NCBI RefSeq assembly: GCF_031143425.1
Contig: NC_090444.1
Coordinates: 1,534,242,782 to 1,534,306,781, forward strand
Source of the DNA: Pleurodeles waltl
Lineage: Eukaryota; Chordata; Amphibia; Caudata; Salamandridae
Length of the DNA: 64,000 bases
Direction of reading: 5' to 3'
Positions 13,560-25,159 of the stretch are shown here, in pieces (the stretch's first letter is position 1; the number at the start of each line of letters is the position of its first letter). The notes under the pieces are model-generated. The model saw only the letters and a program-made list of their open reading frames with translations, was not told the DNA's origin and searched no databases. The position numbers and the translations under genes were made by a program.

Positions 13560-15320
13560 GCATGGTAGCAGCCACCATTAAGCAGGTCCTGGCAGGTGAA
13601 AGGACCATTAGGAGGTGGTGGGCAGGGCTGGAAAAAAGGTGAGCAGGAGAGGGGGTGGAAGGAGGCGGAGGAAATGAGCAGGAAAAGTGATAAAAGGTGC
13701 AGCAGCAAAAGTGAACTAATAGGGCCCAGAGAGGGCAGATTTTTTTTTTTTTTAAAGAACAAAAAAGAATGAAGGCATGAAGGAATAAGATGAGAATGAG
13801 GCAATATGGAAAATACTGATGTGGAGAGTAAGAAATACAGGCGAGAAATGGGTGGAAGCCGAAGCAAAAAGGGCAGGAATGAGAGCAGGAGTACCAAAAA
13901 GAGCGGGAAATAGAGCAGAATTAGGCTCAAGAAGAGAGTGGTGCAGAAGCAGGAAGAGGAAAAAGAATGCCGCTGAGGAAAGGGCCTGGAAGAACAGAGC
14001 ACCTGGAGCTGGCCGAGAGCAAAAAGTGGTAGATGGAGAGCTGGGTCTAAGCACCTTCTTAGTGTTGCTGTGCTGTGGCCACCATTAAGTAGGTCCTGGG
14101 AGGTGGGAGGGGCACTAGGAAGTGGTGGGTGGAGATGTTGAAATGGTGAGAAGGAGAGAGGGAGGAGGGAAAAGGCAAGAGCGGGAGGAAGGAACAGGAA
14201 AAAAAACTAAAATAGGCAGCAGCAAAAGCAGACTGAAGCGGCTGAAAGAGGGCAGAAGAAAGCAAAAACAGAGCAAAAAAGAACACAGGTATAAGGTGAA
14301 AGTGAATCAATAGGGAAAAGGCTGAAGGGAAGAGTAAGAAAAGCAGGTGGGAAATGGGTGGGAGCAGCAGCAAAAAGGGAGGGAAAAATCAGGAGCAGCA
14401 AAAAGAGTGGGAAAGATATCAGAAAGAGGCTCAGGAAGAGACTTGTGCATAAGCAGGGAGAGGAACAAGAATGCAGCATAGGAGAGAGGGCCTGCAAGAA
14501 TGTGAATGCTAGAGCTGGCTGAGGGCCACACCAGGTAGGTGGAGAGCTGGGCCTGAGAACCTGCTCAGTGGTGCTGCACTGTGGCCATGATTGGCTGAAT
14601 GGACAGGCGCAGTGGGAGGAGGTGGGAGGAGGGAGCAGGAAAAGATCATAAAGGGGCAGCAGCAAAAGTGGACTAAAAGGACCCAACGAGGGCAGAAAAA
14701 GAGCAAAAAAGAATGAAGGAATAAGGCGAGAATTAAGCAACAGGGAAAAGACCGAAGTGGAGAGTAAGAAAAACAGACAGGAAACTGTCAGGAGCAGCAG
14801 AAAAAGGGGCAGGAAAGGGAGAAGGAGCAGCAAAAAGAGTGGGAAAGAGGGCAGGAAGAGGCTCAAGAAGAGAGTGGTGAAGAATCAGAAAGAGGAAGAA
14901 GAATGAGGAGAGGAGAGAGGGCCTGGAATAATGCAGATACTAAAGCTGGGGAAGGGCCAACAGAGCTAGGTGAAGGACTGGCCTGAGCATCTTCTCAGTG
15001 TGGCCGTGCTGCAACCATCCTTAACTAGGCCATGGAAGGGGCACTAGGAAGTGGTGGATGTTCCTGTTGTAAAGGCAGGAACAAGAGGGGGGAGGCAGGG
15101 GAGGAGGGAGAAAGCAGGAGGAAAGACCAAGAAAAGAGCAAAAAGGGTCAGCAGCAAAAGTGGACTGAAAAGGTCCAAAGATTGCAGAGAAAAGCAAAAA
15201 GAGAGCAAAAAAGAATGATGGAATAAGGTGAGAATGAAACAATAGGGAAAAGGCTGAAGTGGAGAGTAAGAAAAATGAGCAGGAAATGGGGGAGCAGCAG
15301 AAAGAGCGGGAAAGAGTGGG
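13560..15320 (-). repeat. Purine-rich tandem array, about four units of 430-515 bp, upstream of the LINE
   Basis: Two landmarks recur in order. GGAGAGTAAGAAA-like motifs are near 13822, 14332, 14759 and 15262. A CCATTAA-like landmark followed by AGGTCCTGG/GGCCATGG and GGGGCACTAGGAAGTGG recurs near 13575, 14085, 14585 (diverged) and 15015. Spacing varies from about 427 to 515 bp through internal indels. The plus strand is almost entirely A/G-rich, so the minus strand reads as long leucine/proline/serine-rich open frames that I treat as composition artefacts. The array sits where the 5' untranslated region of the minus-strand LINE should be, so it may be a monomeric LINE promoter array comparable in design to mouse L1 monomers; that role is an inference. 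A 12-base T run occurs at about 13741-13753. Confidence 0.65.
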
Positions 15321-16249
15321 AGCCTGAACCTCAAGAAGAAAGACACTGTTGCAGCCTGGAAGAAGAAAGATTCAAGGACTGCTGAATGGCAAACTGGAAC
15401 TTGATTGTTCTCCAAGGGTCAAGTGTCTGATTTTCTGTTAACTTCTTTAGGTATACAAAAGTCAAGAAACCCAGAAGACCACTGTGGACTTCACAATGCA
15501 GTAGCCTGGCCGATGAGACCTGTCTCCTACAAGCATGCAGTGAGGAACTGAGGACAGCAAGAGTGTCCAGGGGTGTTTTTTCCAAGCACCAGAAACTGAT
15601 TGGGACATAGTCATTTTTTCCACCTCTTGAGGATCAGGGCAAGCTGCGGTGGCAGATATTTAGGTTTATCCTGCTCTAAGCTTCTTGCAGTAAAAGAAAC
15701 ATTTTCTGTGGGACTGTGCAGTGAAGGTATCTGGCCTCATGGTGTCTGGTCTCGCTACAGCTTCCAGCCTTGCACTGCTGGACGATTCTGAGGGCAAAAT
15801 AATGACTAAGTCTGAGGGTAAAACCTTGGATTGTAGTAAGGTGGCAAATCTACCTCGGTGGTGAAGCAGAGTCCGTACCTATCAAATGTTGCATTGTACT
15901 GCTCATGGATTTAGGTATCAAAAGTAAAGAGTTCTGTGAGAGCTTGACAATAACATGCTTGACAATGCTGAACAATGACATGTTCAAGTTTAAGCTTCTT
16001 GTATTCTCTGTTGGAGGACTTGGATTCAAATAAACATCTCAAAAAGTCAATATTTTGATTGGTATCAGTAGCTTGGATCACCCGGCCTCTGCTCATCAAT
16101 GTCGCACTGAAACCACAGTCTAGTCAACAGCACATTGTGAGTTTCAGTTGCAGCTTCATGTTTTCTTGTACATTTTGCCTTAGAACATGAAAAGGTCCTA
16201 TGACTGGCCCCCTTTCTTTTATTTTGATACTTTTGGTATCTTTTAGGTT
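15321..16249. other. No recognisable gene between the LINE array and the Harbinger region
   Basis: I see no coding motif, terminal inverted repeat or RNA gene in this roughly 930-base stretch. It may contain the left end of the Harbinger region, but I could not find a terminus. Confidence 0.4.
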
Positions 16250-16679
16250 TTGATGCCAATGAAGACAACAACGGTGAGTACAGGCGCCCAGCACATAAGG
16301 GTGGGAAGGGGACAATTACACACCCACAAGCCACATGCATCCCCCACACCAACTACCACACCCACCAACACAAATACACACACACACCCTCCCTACCAAC
16401 ACCCTAACACACACACACACAGGCCAAACAAGGTATACATTCTGTACAGAAATATACTTACCTGACACATGCAGAGAAATTAATTAATGGATGCACATAC
16501 CTGTGTACACGACCCTCTCATATTAAAACGCAGGACAACGGAATATCATTGCACCATCATGCCTGTTGGCCAGATATATTAAATGATAATGAGAACTAAA
16601 AATAAATTATGTACCAACAAGGCCATGGGCCAGTCCACAGTAAATAACCGATTGTGCCAACATGGCACATACTTGACTC

Positions 16680-19503
16680 CTACCACGACCAAGGCCTCCA
16701 CAGGGTAGGGGCATCAATGGGGCAGGCAGGCACCTCAGGGTGAGGGGGTGGTGAGCGTGGGGACTCAGCTTTGGAAGTGGGGGACTTGGGCTTAGGAGTC
16801 AGAGGGGGTGGGTGTTTGGGCTTGCCCTTGGAAGGAGTGGGAGTGGTCTTGGACCAGGGGGTGGGAGAGGGATCAGGCCTCTTACAAAAAACAATTCTCA
16901 CTTGAGAAGGGGCAGGGTACCAGAAAGAGAGGACTGGGGAGGAGCTTGAAGGGGACCAACTGGATTTGGGGAGGCCACAGGAATGTTTGGGGACAAGACG
17001 GGGTGGGCCAGTGGGTTCAAATAGGTCTACACGGGAAAGGAAAACCTTTTTAGGTGCAGGAGCTCTGGAGACAGGTTTGGGAATGGAGGTTGAGGGAGTG
17101 GTTGTATGTGGTGTAGGTTTGCTGTGAGTGAATGCAGGTGCATGCTGAGTCTGCTTATGTCTGGTGGATTATGCTGAGTGGATGAGTGTGAGCGTTTGTG
17201 TGTTTTGGGAGAGGGGGGTAGAAAGAGGGTGAAAAGGTATGCAGCTAGTGTAGATGGATGTTGTTGGTGTGTCTGTTGGTGTGGTGAGTGTGCTGCATGT
17301 GTCTGTGAAGGTTGTTATGGTGAGTGCAGCTGTGGTGTCTGGCGTGCATGTGTGGATGACTGCTGTTGTGGTGACTGTGCTAATGGGGGCAGGAGCAGTG
17401 ACTGAGGGTGCAGTGCATGTGGGTGTGCGTGGTGAGGTGACAGACAGGGAGGAAGGGGTGGGTGACACAGTGAGGGAAGTGGATGTTGTCGTGTTTGCAG
17501 TTGCATGTATAGTGTGTGCATGCTTGTTGTGGGACGTGTGGTGCTTGTGTTTCTAATTGTGTTTCTTGTGTGACTTGTGGTGCTTGTGTTTCTCATTGTG
17601 TTTCATGTGTATTGTTTTGGGTGAATGCTTGTCTGCGTGTGTGCTTGGGATGGGTGAGGGGAGCAGGTGCTGGAAGGGGCAGAGGACGGAAAGACGAGGA
17701 ATACTGGCTGCCATCAAAGAGGAGGCCAGAGCCTGAAAAGAGCCATGTAGTCCAGACACATGGCACCGTGAATGCCTTCCAGGTAGGCATTGCATTGCTG
17801 CATCTGGGATGCCAGCCCCTGTATGGCATTCACGATCGTTGCCTGCCCTACAGAGATGGATTTCAGGAGGTCAATAGCTTCCTCAGGGAGGGCAGCAGGG
17901 CTGACTGGGGCACGGTCTGGGTGCCTGTCGTGAAGGAGACGCTCACCCTCCTGGGTGAGCCGGCATGGGCAACTCGGGGGGGAGCGACTGGGAGGGCTGT
18001 GCTGGTATGGGGGTGGCAGAAGATGACAAAGATTGGGTGGTTCCAGAAGGGTCCGCCACCAGCAGGGAGCTGCCATCGGAGGAGGTATCACAGTCACTAC
18101 CAGCAGTGGTAGTCGCCTCCGCCACTGTGCTTCCCCCGCCCTCCAACCCACTGGTCCCCTCAGTGTCAGTGATCTCTGCCTCCTGGTTCCGTGGGCTGCA
18201 GCATCCACACTCGCCAGTGCCCCTCATCCTTCACCTGATGATACTAATGCACACAAGGAAACAAGATGGCAGAGAAGGTGGGGCGGAAAAAGAAAGGGAA
18301 TGCATGCTGTCAATAACTGTGCATATTTAATGTAGGCACAAATGCAGTCATTCACATCCCAAAACCTATCCCTCACCATTACCAACTCCATGATGGTATA
18401 TACCTATGAAAGGAAATGCAGCTCCCACACTACATAGACATACTGACGCTATACTGGCCAACCACATCACTATCCAGTCTCTACATCCCAATCCAGGCAG
18501 ACTATGCCAATCTGGGAGTGATCCGGTTCCACTACAATGTGACAAATCGAAGAGGTGGTACATCAGATCCACAGGCCTACCCATAGGACCCGTTACCTGG
18601 CCACATTCCCACCCATACTCATATTACTGCACAATCCCAGTGACTTGGGGGGCAGCTGCATGCCCACACCTGTCTATGACCCTTAAACTACCTGCTACCC
18701 ACCCTATTGCACCCAGCTACTCTGTACAAAGAGAAATCAGAACAGTGGTGGTACTCACCAGCTAGTGGCTGTTGTGGTGCCTTCAAGCCTCCATCCAATT
18801 CTGGATTGGCCTCTGCCAGAATGTGGGCCGTTCGGGGGGGTCAAGGTCCACATGCATCCCTTCCTCGTTGGGAGGCAGTCCACAACTGGGACTCTGCGGT
18901 CTTCCGGGCCTATCGTCTCAGGTCCTCCCACCGCTTCCTGCATTGTGTGCTCCACTGGCTGTAGACCCCCAAGGTCCACACTTCCTTGGCAATGGCTCGC
19001 CACATCCCCTTTTTCTGATGGGCGCTAACCTGCATGGGAGACACATAGAAGAAAAGTACTGTAGGTTTAGCTGTCACATTAACACTTGGGATACAACACG
19101 ACTTGTATCTGTACCTCTAATAGTGACTCCCAATCATGCCCCTACACACATACAGCCTGTCACAATACACCTATCCATTGGGACATCCAACAGTCACACT
19201 CACATGCATCCGCTGCATTGGCACATACTCCTTGGATGCTATATTGCCACTCACCTGGTCCTCTTGTTGCCCATACAGCCTGGTATACAGGGGTAGGACC
19301 CCGTCCACAAGCTTCTCCAACTCCTCCGAGGTGAAGGCCGGGGCCCCTACCCCTGTAGCATGTGACATTACTTCAACCAGAGGCAGGACACAGCAGCACA
19401 CGCAGTGGAGGAGTGGCCTTCTTGAGGTGCAGGAGTCAAGTGGCAACACAAAATAGCGCTGAGGACCGCGGTGGTGTCCACCATCACCACCTGCGGTGCT
19501 CAT
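16680..19503 (-). pseudogene. Harbinger Myb/SANT-like DNA-binding protein, copy 1 (broken)
   Basis: In Harbinger elements this accessory protein helps bring transposase to the nucleus and to transposon ends. Exon 1 (19503-19255) encodes FTSEELEKLVDGVLPLYTRL, the first helix of a Myb/SANT-like domain, and ends in CAG/GTGAGT. Exon 2 (19029-18759) follows an ATGCAG acceptor and continues with GMWRAIAKEVWTLGVYSQ and then CRKRWEDLRR, ending before GTGAGTACC. Exon 3 starts at about 18234 after ATCAG and includes a hydrophobic/helical segment, LLKSISVGQATIVNAIQGLA, near 17850. A proline/lysine-rich stretch at 16901-16680 may be the C-terminal end. Exon 2 has two in-frame stops: directly after DLRR where tryptophan would be expected, and about 20 codons later. 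It is therefore a pseudogene. The exon model comes from splice-site reading only. It lies head-to-head with the transposase, about 0.4 kb away. Confidence 0.75.
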
Positions 19504-19924
19504 GATTGGCCCCTGTTCCCCGTAGACACCAATGTTAACCAATGAGGAGTTGCACAGCGGTTCTGACTGCCTACCACCATGACGACTAACACCAGCAGAA
19601 TGATGTCACTTCCAATGGTACTCCACATGTAGGACAGACGGCTGGCATTTTAAGAGGTTCTCTTGTGGATATACAGTAGAGGGACTGCATAATGGCAGCA
19701 TAGTAAAAGCTGAGTGTCCAAATGGTGATATTACGCATGCCATGACCAATATAATGGTAGCATGTATGCCTACAGGTATATATATCCCTCGCACACCAAT
19801 CTCTACACATGCCATATATGTGGGCAAAAGCTGCCCTCAACATTCATCAGTAATATGTTTGCAGAGTTCTGTATAAATGTATGTGATACCTGTATTCAGA
19901 CAGTTCACCTCTACACATCATTGT

Positions 19925-21035
19925 GTTATGGTCCTCCAAAGCCATCGACCCATGTGGAGAGGGAGGGCTACACCAGTGTACAGACCCCTTGACCTGGCTA
20001 CCATGGAAGAGAGCCACATTATCATCAGCTATTGGCTGAACCGTGCCACAATTCGTGAGCTGTGTTCCCAATTAAAGTCTGATCTACTGCCTGCCAAACA
20101 AAACCCCTAAGCTATCCCTCCTACAGTACAGGTACTAGCTGTCCTACATGTTTTGGCTACTGGGTCCTTTCAGGCATAACCAATGTTCAACAACATCTTG
20201 GCAAATGTCCTGCCTGCCTTGGTGCAACACCTCCAGAGTTACATACACTTTCCACAAAGGCCAGATTTTACCACTGCTAAGTCAGATTTTTATGCTATAG
20301 CCAACATCCCTCATGTGATTGGTGCCATTGATGGCACACATATTCCCCCTACACCCCCAGAGCCACTGAGCAAGTGTATCGGAATCGCAAAAACGTCCAT
20401 TCTATAAACGTGCAGGTGGTGTGTCTTGCGGATCAATACATTTCACAGTAGCAGCAAGATTTCTGGATCAGGCCATGATGCCTACATTTTGAGGAACAGC
20501 GGTGTCCCACAACTCATGGCACAAGTAAAGGGAGAGAGAGCCTGGCTAGTAGGTGAGTGTGCATGTGACAGATTTGCAATGCTACCTGACTTTCTCATGT
20601 TTGGCATTGTACAACTGTGTGTCATGTGCTATCTTTCTCCTATCTTCCCAGGGAATTCTGGCTATCCTAACATGCAGTGGCTGCTTACACCTGTGAGAAA
20701 TTCCAGGACAGGGGGGAAAACCGGTACAATGATGCCCATGGTCGTACCAAAAGAGTGATAGAGAGGACTTTTGGGTTCCTTAATGCCAGATTCAGGTGCC
20801 TGCATATGTCCGGAGGATTCCTGTGCTACTCCCCAAACAAGGTGTGTTAAATCATAGTATAGTAGTCTGCTGTATTTTGCACAATTTGGCCCTCAGGAGA
20901 CATGTTCCACTACTGGAAGTGGAGGATGGAGCACTGCCATCCGTGGGACCTCAGAGGATGGAGGATGGTGATGGGGAAGGAGAGGGGGAAGATGTGGACT
21001 CCAGGAATCAGCCGATTCAGCTCTACTTCCAATGA
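19925..21035 (+). pseudogene. HARBI1-type Harbinger transposase (broken)
   Basis: The DDE-superfamily nuclease would cut and paste the element at 3-bp targets. Recognisable parts in order: an N-terminal segment containing MEESHIIISYWLNRATIREL (about 20003-20065); HVIGAIDGTHI with the first catalytic aspartate (about 20312-20343); HDAYILRNSGVPQLMAQ with the second aspartate (about 20474); a 99-base intron (20553-20651, AG/GTGAGT to TTCCCAG); SGYPNMQWLLTPVRN (about 20658); and RVIERTFGF with the expected glutamate (about 20751-20777). The end is an acidic tail finishing at 21035. Damage: a stop near 20108, loss of some residues just before MFNNIL at 20183, a stop/frameshift around 20405, and a frameshift after the intron near 20712. 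No single frame covers the domain, so this copy is inactive. Family assignment is strong; exact ends are approximate. Confidence 0.9.
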
Positions 21036-21488
21036 GTCTCAGGTAAATGTTGCACTGTGAATCTGACTACACTGGGCAGGATTTCAGTTGCTGGAGTACA
21101 TTGTACCTACACTGTGGTGTGCGGGCAGGAGTGTCTGTATGTCAGATTTTGTGGCGACCCCTATTGGCCATCTGCTGAATGATATTCAGACTGCTTATTA
21201 TTGTTTTACACAGCAACAATTGCTGCATGAGACAGTATGTATTATTTTACCATGTATCTATGGCAAGGGTTTTGTGTGGAGGTATTGTGTATATAGTTGC
21301 TATGGATACAATACTTGTGGTCCAGCAAAAGGTGACAGTAATGTTCAATAACTATAATGGCTAGAAAGTATTGTGGTTGTTGATATGTTTCAATTTCTAC
21401 TGCCCTGTGCACCTGATTATGTTGGACAAAGTGTGATGTAACAGGTTTGTGTTGTGAGTAGGGCATAATTGTGAGTGTTACTACATAT
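21036..21488. other. Harbinger non-coding sequence between convergent genes, left part
   Basis: This follows the transposase stop and runs to the solo-LTR insertion point. No coding motif is visible. The last five bases (CATAT, 21484-21488) are the left copy of the LTR target duplication. Confidence 0.5.
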
Positions 21489-24400
21489 TGTAGGAGGCTG
21501 GACTGGCTTGTAGTGAGTACCAAGGGGTACTTGCACCTTGCACCAGGCCCAGTTATCCCTTATTAGTGTATAGGGTGTCTAGCAGCTTAGGCTGATAGAT
21601 AATGGTAGCTTAGCAGAGCAGCTTAGGCTGAACTAGGAGACGTGTGAAGCTACTACAGTACCACTTAGTGTCATATGCACAATATCATAAGAAAACACAA
21701 TACACAGTTATACTAAAAATAAAGGTACTTTATTTTTATGACAATATGCCAAAGTATCTTAGAGTGTACCCTCAGTGAGAGGATAGGAAATATACACAAG
21801 ATATATATACACAATAGCAAAAATATGCAGTATAGTCTTAGAAAACAGTGCAAACAATGTATAGTTACAATAGGATGCAATGGGGAAACATAGGGATAGG
21901 GGCAACACAAACCATATACTCCAAAAGTGGAATGCGAACCACGAATGGACCCCAAACCTATGTGACTTTGTAGAGGGTCGCTGGGACTATTAGAAAATAG
22001 TGAGAGTTAGAAAAATAACCCTCCCCAAGACCCTGAAAAGTGAGTGCAAAGTGCACTAAAGTTCCCCTAAGGACAAAATAGTCGTGTTAGAGGAATAATG
22101 CAGGAAAGACACAAACCAGCAATGCAACAACTATGGATTTCCAATCTAGGGTACCTGTGGAACAAGGGGACCAAGTCCAAAAGTCACAAGCAAGTCGGAG
22201 ATGGGCAGATGCCCAGGAAATGCCAGCTGCGGGTGCAAAGAAGCTTTGACTGGACAGAAGAAGCTGAGGTTTCTGCAGGAACGAAAAGGGCTAGAGACTT
22301 CCCCTTTGGTGGAGAGTCGTGCAGAAGTGTTTTCTCGCCGAAAGAACGCCAACAAGCCTTGCTAGCTGCAAATCGTGCGTTTGGCGTTTTTGGACGCTGC
22401 TGGGGCCCAGGAGGGACCAGGAGGTCGCAAATTGGACCTGAAGAGAGAGGGGACGTCCAGCAAGACAAAGAGCCCTCACTGAAGCAGGTAGCACCCGGAG
22501 AAGTGCCAGAAACAGGCACTACGAGGATGCGTGAAACAGTGCTTGCCGAAGTTGCACAAAGGAGTCCCACGTCGCCGGAGACCAACTTAGAAAGTCATGC
22601 AATGCAGGTTAGAGTGCCGTGGACCCAGGCTTGGCTGTGCACAAAGGATTTCCGCCGGAAGTGCACAGGGGCCGGAGTAGCTGCAAAGTCGCGGTTCCCA
22701 GCAATGCAGTCCAGCGAGGGGAGGCAAGGACTTACCTCCACCAAACTTGGGCTGAAGAGTCACTGGACTGTGGGGGTCACTTGGACAGAGTCGCTGGATT
22801 CGAGGGACCTCGCTCGTTGTGCTGAGAGGAGACCCAAGGGACAGGTAATGCAGCTTTTTGGTGCCTGCGGTTGCAGGGGGAAGATTCCGTCGACCCACGG
22901 GAGATTTCTTCGGAGCTTCTGGTGCAGAGAGGAGGCAGACTACCCCCACAGCATGCACAAGCAGGAAAACAGTCGAGAAGGCGGCAGGATCAGCGTTACA
23001 GAGTTGCAGTAGTCGTCTTTGCTACTATGTTGCAGGTTTGCAGGCTTCCAGCGCGGTCAGCGGTCGATTCCTTATCAGAAGGTGAAGAGAGAGATGCAGA
23101 GGAACTCGGCTGAGCTCATGCATTCGTTATCTGAAGTTTCCCCGGAGACAGAGACCCTAAATAGCCAGAAAAGAGGGTTTGGCTACCTAGGAGAGAGGAT
23201 AGGCTACTAACACCTGAAGGAGCCTATCAGCAGGAGTCTCTGACGTCACCTGGTGGCACTGGCCACTCAGAGCAGTCCAGTGTGCCAGCAGCACCTCTGT
23301 TTCCAAGATGGCAGAGGTCTGGAGCACACTGGAGGAGCTCTGGACACCTCCCAGGGGAGGTGCAGGTCAGGGGAGTGGTCACTCCCCTTTCCTTTGTCCA
23401 GTTTCGCGCCAGAGCAGGGGCTAAGGGGTCCCTGAACCGGTGTAGACTGGCTTATGCAGAATTGGGCACATCTGTGCCCAAGAAAGCATTTCCAGAGGCT
23501 GGGGGAGGCTACTCCTCCCCTGCCTTCACACCATTTTCCAAAGGGAGAGGGTGTCACACCCTCTCTCAGAGGAAGTTCTTTGTTCTGCCATCCTGGGCCA
23601 GGCCTGGCTGGACCCCAGGAGGGCAGATGCCTGTCTGAGGGGTTGGCAGCAGCAGCAGCTGCAGTGAAACCCCAGGAAGGGCAGTTTGGCAGTACCAGGG
23701 TCTGTGCTACAGACCACTGGGATCATGGGATTGTGCCAACTATGCCAGGATGGCATAGAGGGGGCAATTCCATGATCATAGACATGTTACATGGCCATTT
23801 TCGGAGTTACCATTGTGAAGCTACATATAGGTAGTGACCTATATGTAGTGCACGCGTGTAATGGTGTCCCCGCACTCACAAAGTTCAGTGAATTGGCTCT
23901 GAACAATGTGGGGGCACCTTGGCTAGTGCCAGGGTGCCCACACACTAAGTAACTTTGCACCTAACCTTTACCAGGTAAAGGTTAGACATATAGGTGACTT
24001 ATAAGTTACTTAAGTGCAGTGTAAAATGGCTGTGAAATAACGTGGACGTTATTTCACTCAGGCTGCAGTGGCAGGCCTGTGTAAGAATTGTCAGAGCTCC
24101 CTATGGGTGGCAAAAGAAATGCTGCAGCCCATAGGGATCTCCTGGAACCCCAATACCCTGGGTACCTCAGTACCATATACTAGGGAATTATAAGGGTGTT
24201 CCAGTAAGCCAATGTAAATTGGTAAAAATGGTCACTAGCCTGTTAGTGACAATTTGAAAGTAATGAGAGAGCATAACCACTGAGGTTCTGGTTAGCAGAG
24301 CCTCAGTGAGACAGTTAGGCACCACACAGGGAACATATACATGCACACCTATGAGCACTGGGGCCCTGTGTGACAGGGTCCCAGTGACACATACATATAG

Positions 24401-24613
24401 GCCACAAACCTATGAGCACTGGGGTCCTGACCAGCAGGATCCCAGTGACACATAACAAACATACTGAAAACATAGTGTTTTCACTATGAGCACTGAGGCC
24501 TGGCTATCAGGATCCCAGTGAGACAGTGAAAACAGTGACAAACACCCTGACATACACTCACAAACAGGCCAAAAGTGGGGGTAACAAGGCTAGAAAGTGG
24601 CTACCTTCTCACA
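21489..24613 (-). mobile_element. Solo LTR, 3.1 kb, inserted in the Harbinger region
   Basis: The sequence starts TGTAGGAGG and ends CTTCTCACA, giving TG...CA ends. It is flanked by an exact 5-bp duplication CATAT (21484-21488 and 24614-24618). No internal retroelement region is present, so it is a solo LTR left by LTR-LTR recombination. Its layout matches the LTRs of the element at 29869-38033: the same TGTAGGA start, a GC-richer middle and a similar 3' third. I infer minus orientation from that match. On the minus strand a TATTTAGGG TATA-like box lies at about 23156-23164, and a perfect CRE-type palindrome TGACGTCA lies upstream at 23241-23248. The open frame of about 304 codons at 22098-23012 (plus) shows no domain and is probably incidental. 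Confidence 0.9.
23241..23248. promoter_or_regulatory. CRE-like palindrome in the solo LTR
   Basis: The sequence is exactly TGACGTCA, the full consensus for CREB/ATF binding. It lies about 75 bases upstream (minus-strand sense) of the TATA-like TATTTAGGG at about 23156-23164, a normal enhancer position in a U3 region. Binding is inferred, and the site is short enough to occur by chance. Confidence 0.4.
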
Positions 24614-24618
24614 CATAT

Positions 24619-25159
24619 CTTCTAAAATCAGATGCTCAATGGGCTGTATGTTTATTTCGTAGTACATATGTGGCTTATGTTGAATGAGTATAGTGCTGTA
24701 AATATGTGTTACATGTCTGTTGCTAACAGGTGTTGCAGGGGTGCTTACCTCTTTGCTATGGCTACATCATGGAGGAAAAGGGGATGTTTGTGGACATTCC
24801 TGACCAAAGCTGTGACAAGAACTTAACATACACCTCTCTGAACATTTGATCCCTGCAACATTTCCCTGCATAGGTACATATTTGATAATTAATGATAATT
24901 TACAATTGCAGGCATTTTGAATAAGTGACAACATCTGTTGGTGTGATCAAACCGTGTTTATTAAAGGAGTGTAACAAAAGGGATGGGACAGTGCAAGGGA
25001 GTGGGCAGATGGTGAACTATATACTCTATTTAATGTCCACAGCTGCTGGTAGCACAGGGGCAGAGTCCATGGGGCCATAGGAAAATGGATATATGGCAGT
25101 GGACAGTCAACAAGGTGGCTCAGAGGCACACAAGGGAGACAGTTCAGGGCAGAGTTACT
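24619..25159. other. Harbinger non-coding sequence between convergent genes, right part
   Basis: This continues the sequence interrupted by the solo LTR. No coding motif is visible. It leads into the 3' end of the right-hand minus-strand Myb-like gene. Confidence 0.5.

Noticed and set aside
13253..14866. Long minus-strand open frames (100-249 codons) rich in Leu, Pro, Ser and Phe
   Set aside because: They fall in the purine-rich tandem array. The composition alone removes stops, and there is no domain or consistent frame between units.
16310..16425. CA-rich repeats as a possible CRISPR-like or satellite array
   Set aside because: Irregular simple sequence without fixed units or spacers; ordinary microsatellite.
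22098..23012. 304-codon plus-strand open frame in the solo LTR
   Set aside because: It lies within the GC-rich part of an LTR, opposite to the inferred transcription direction, with no recognisable domain.
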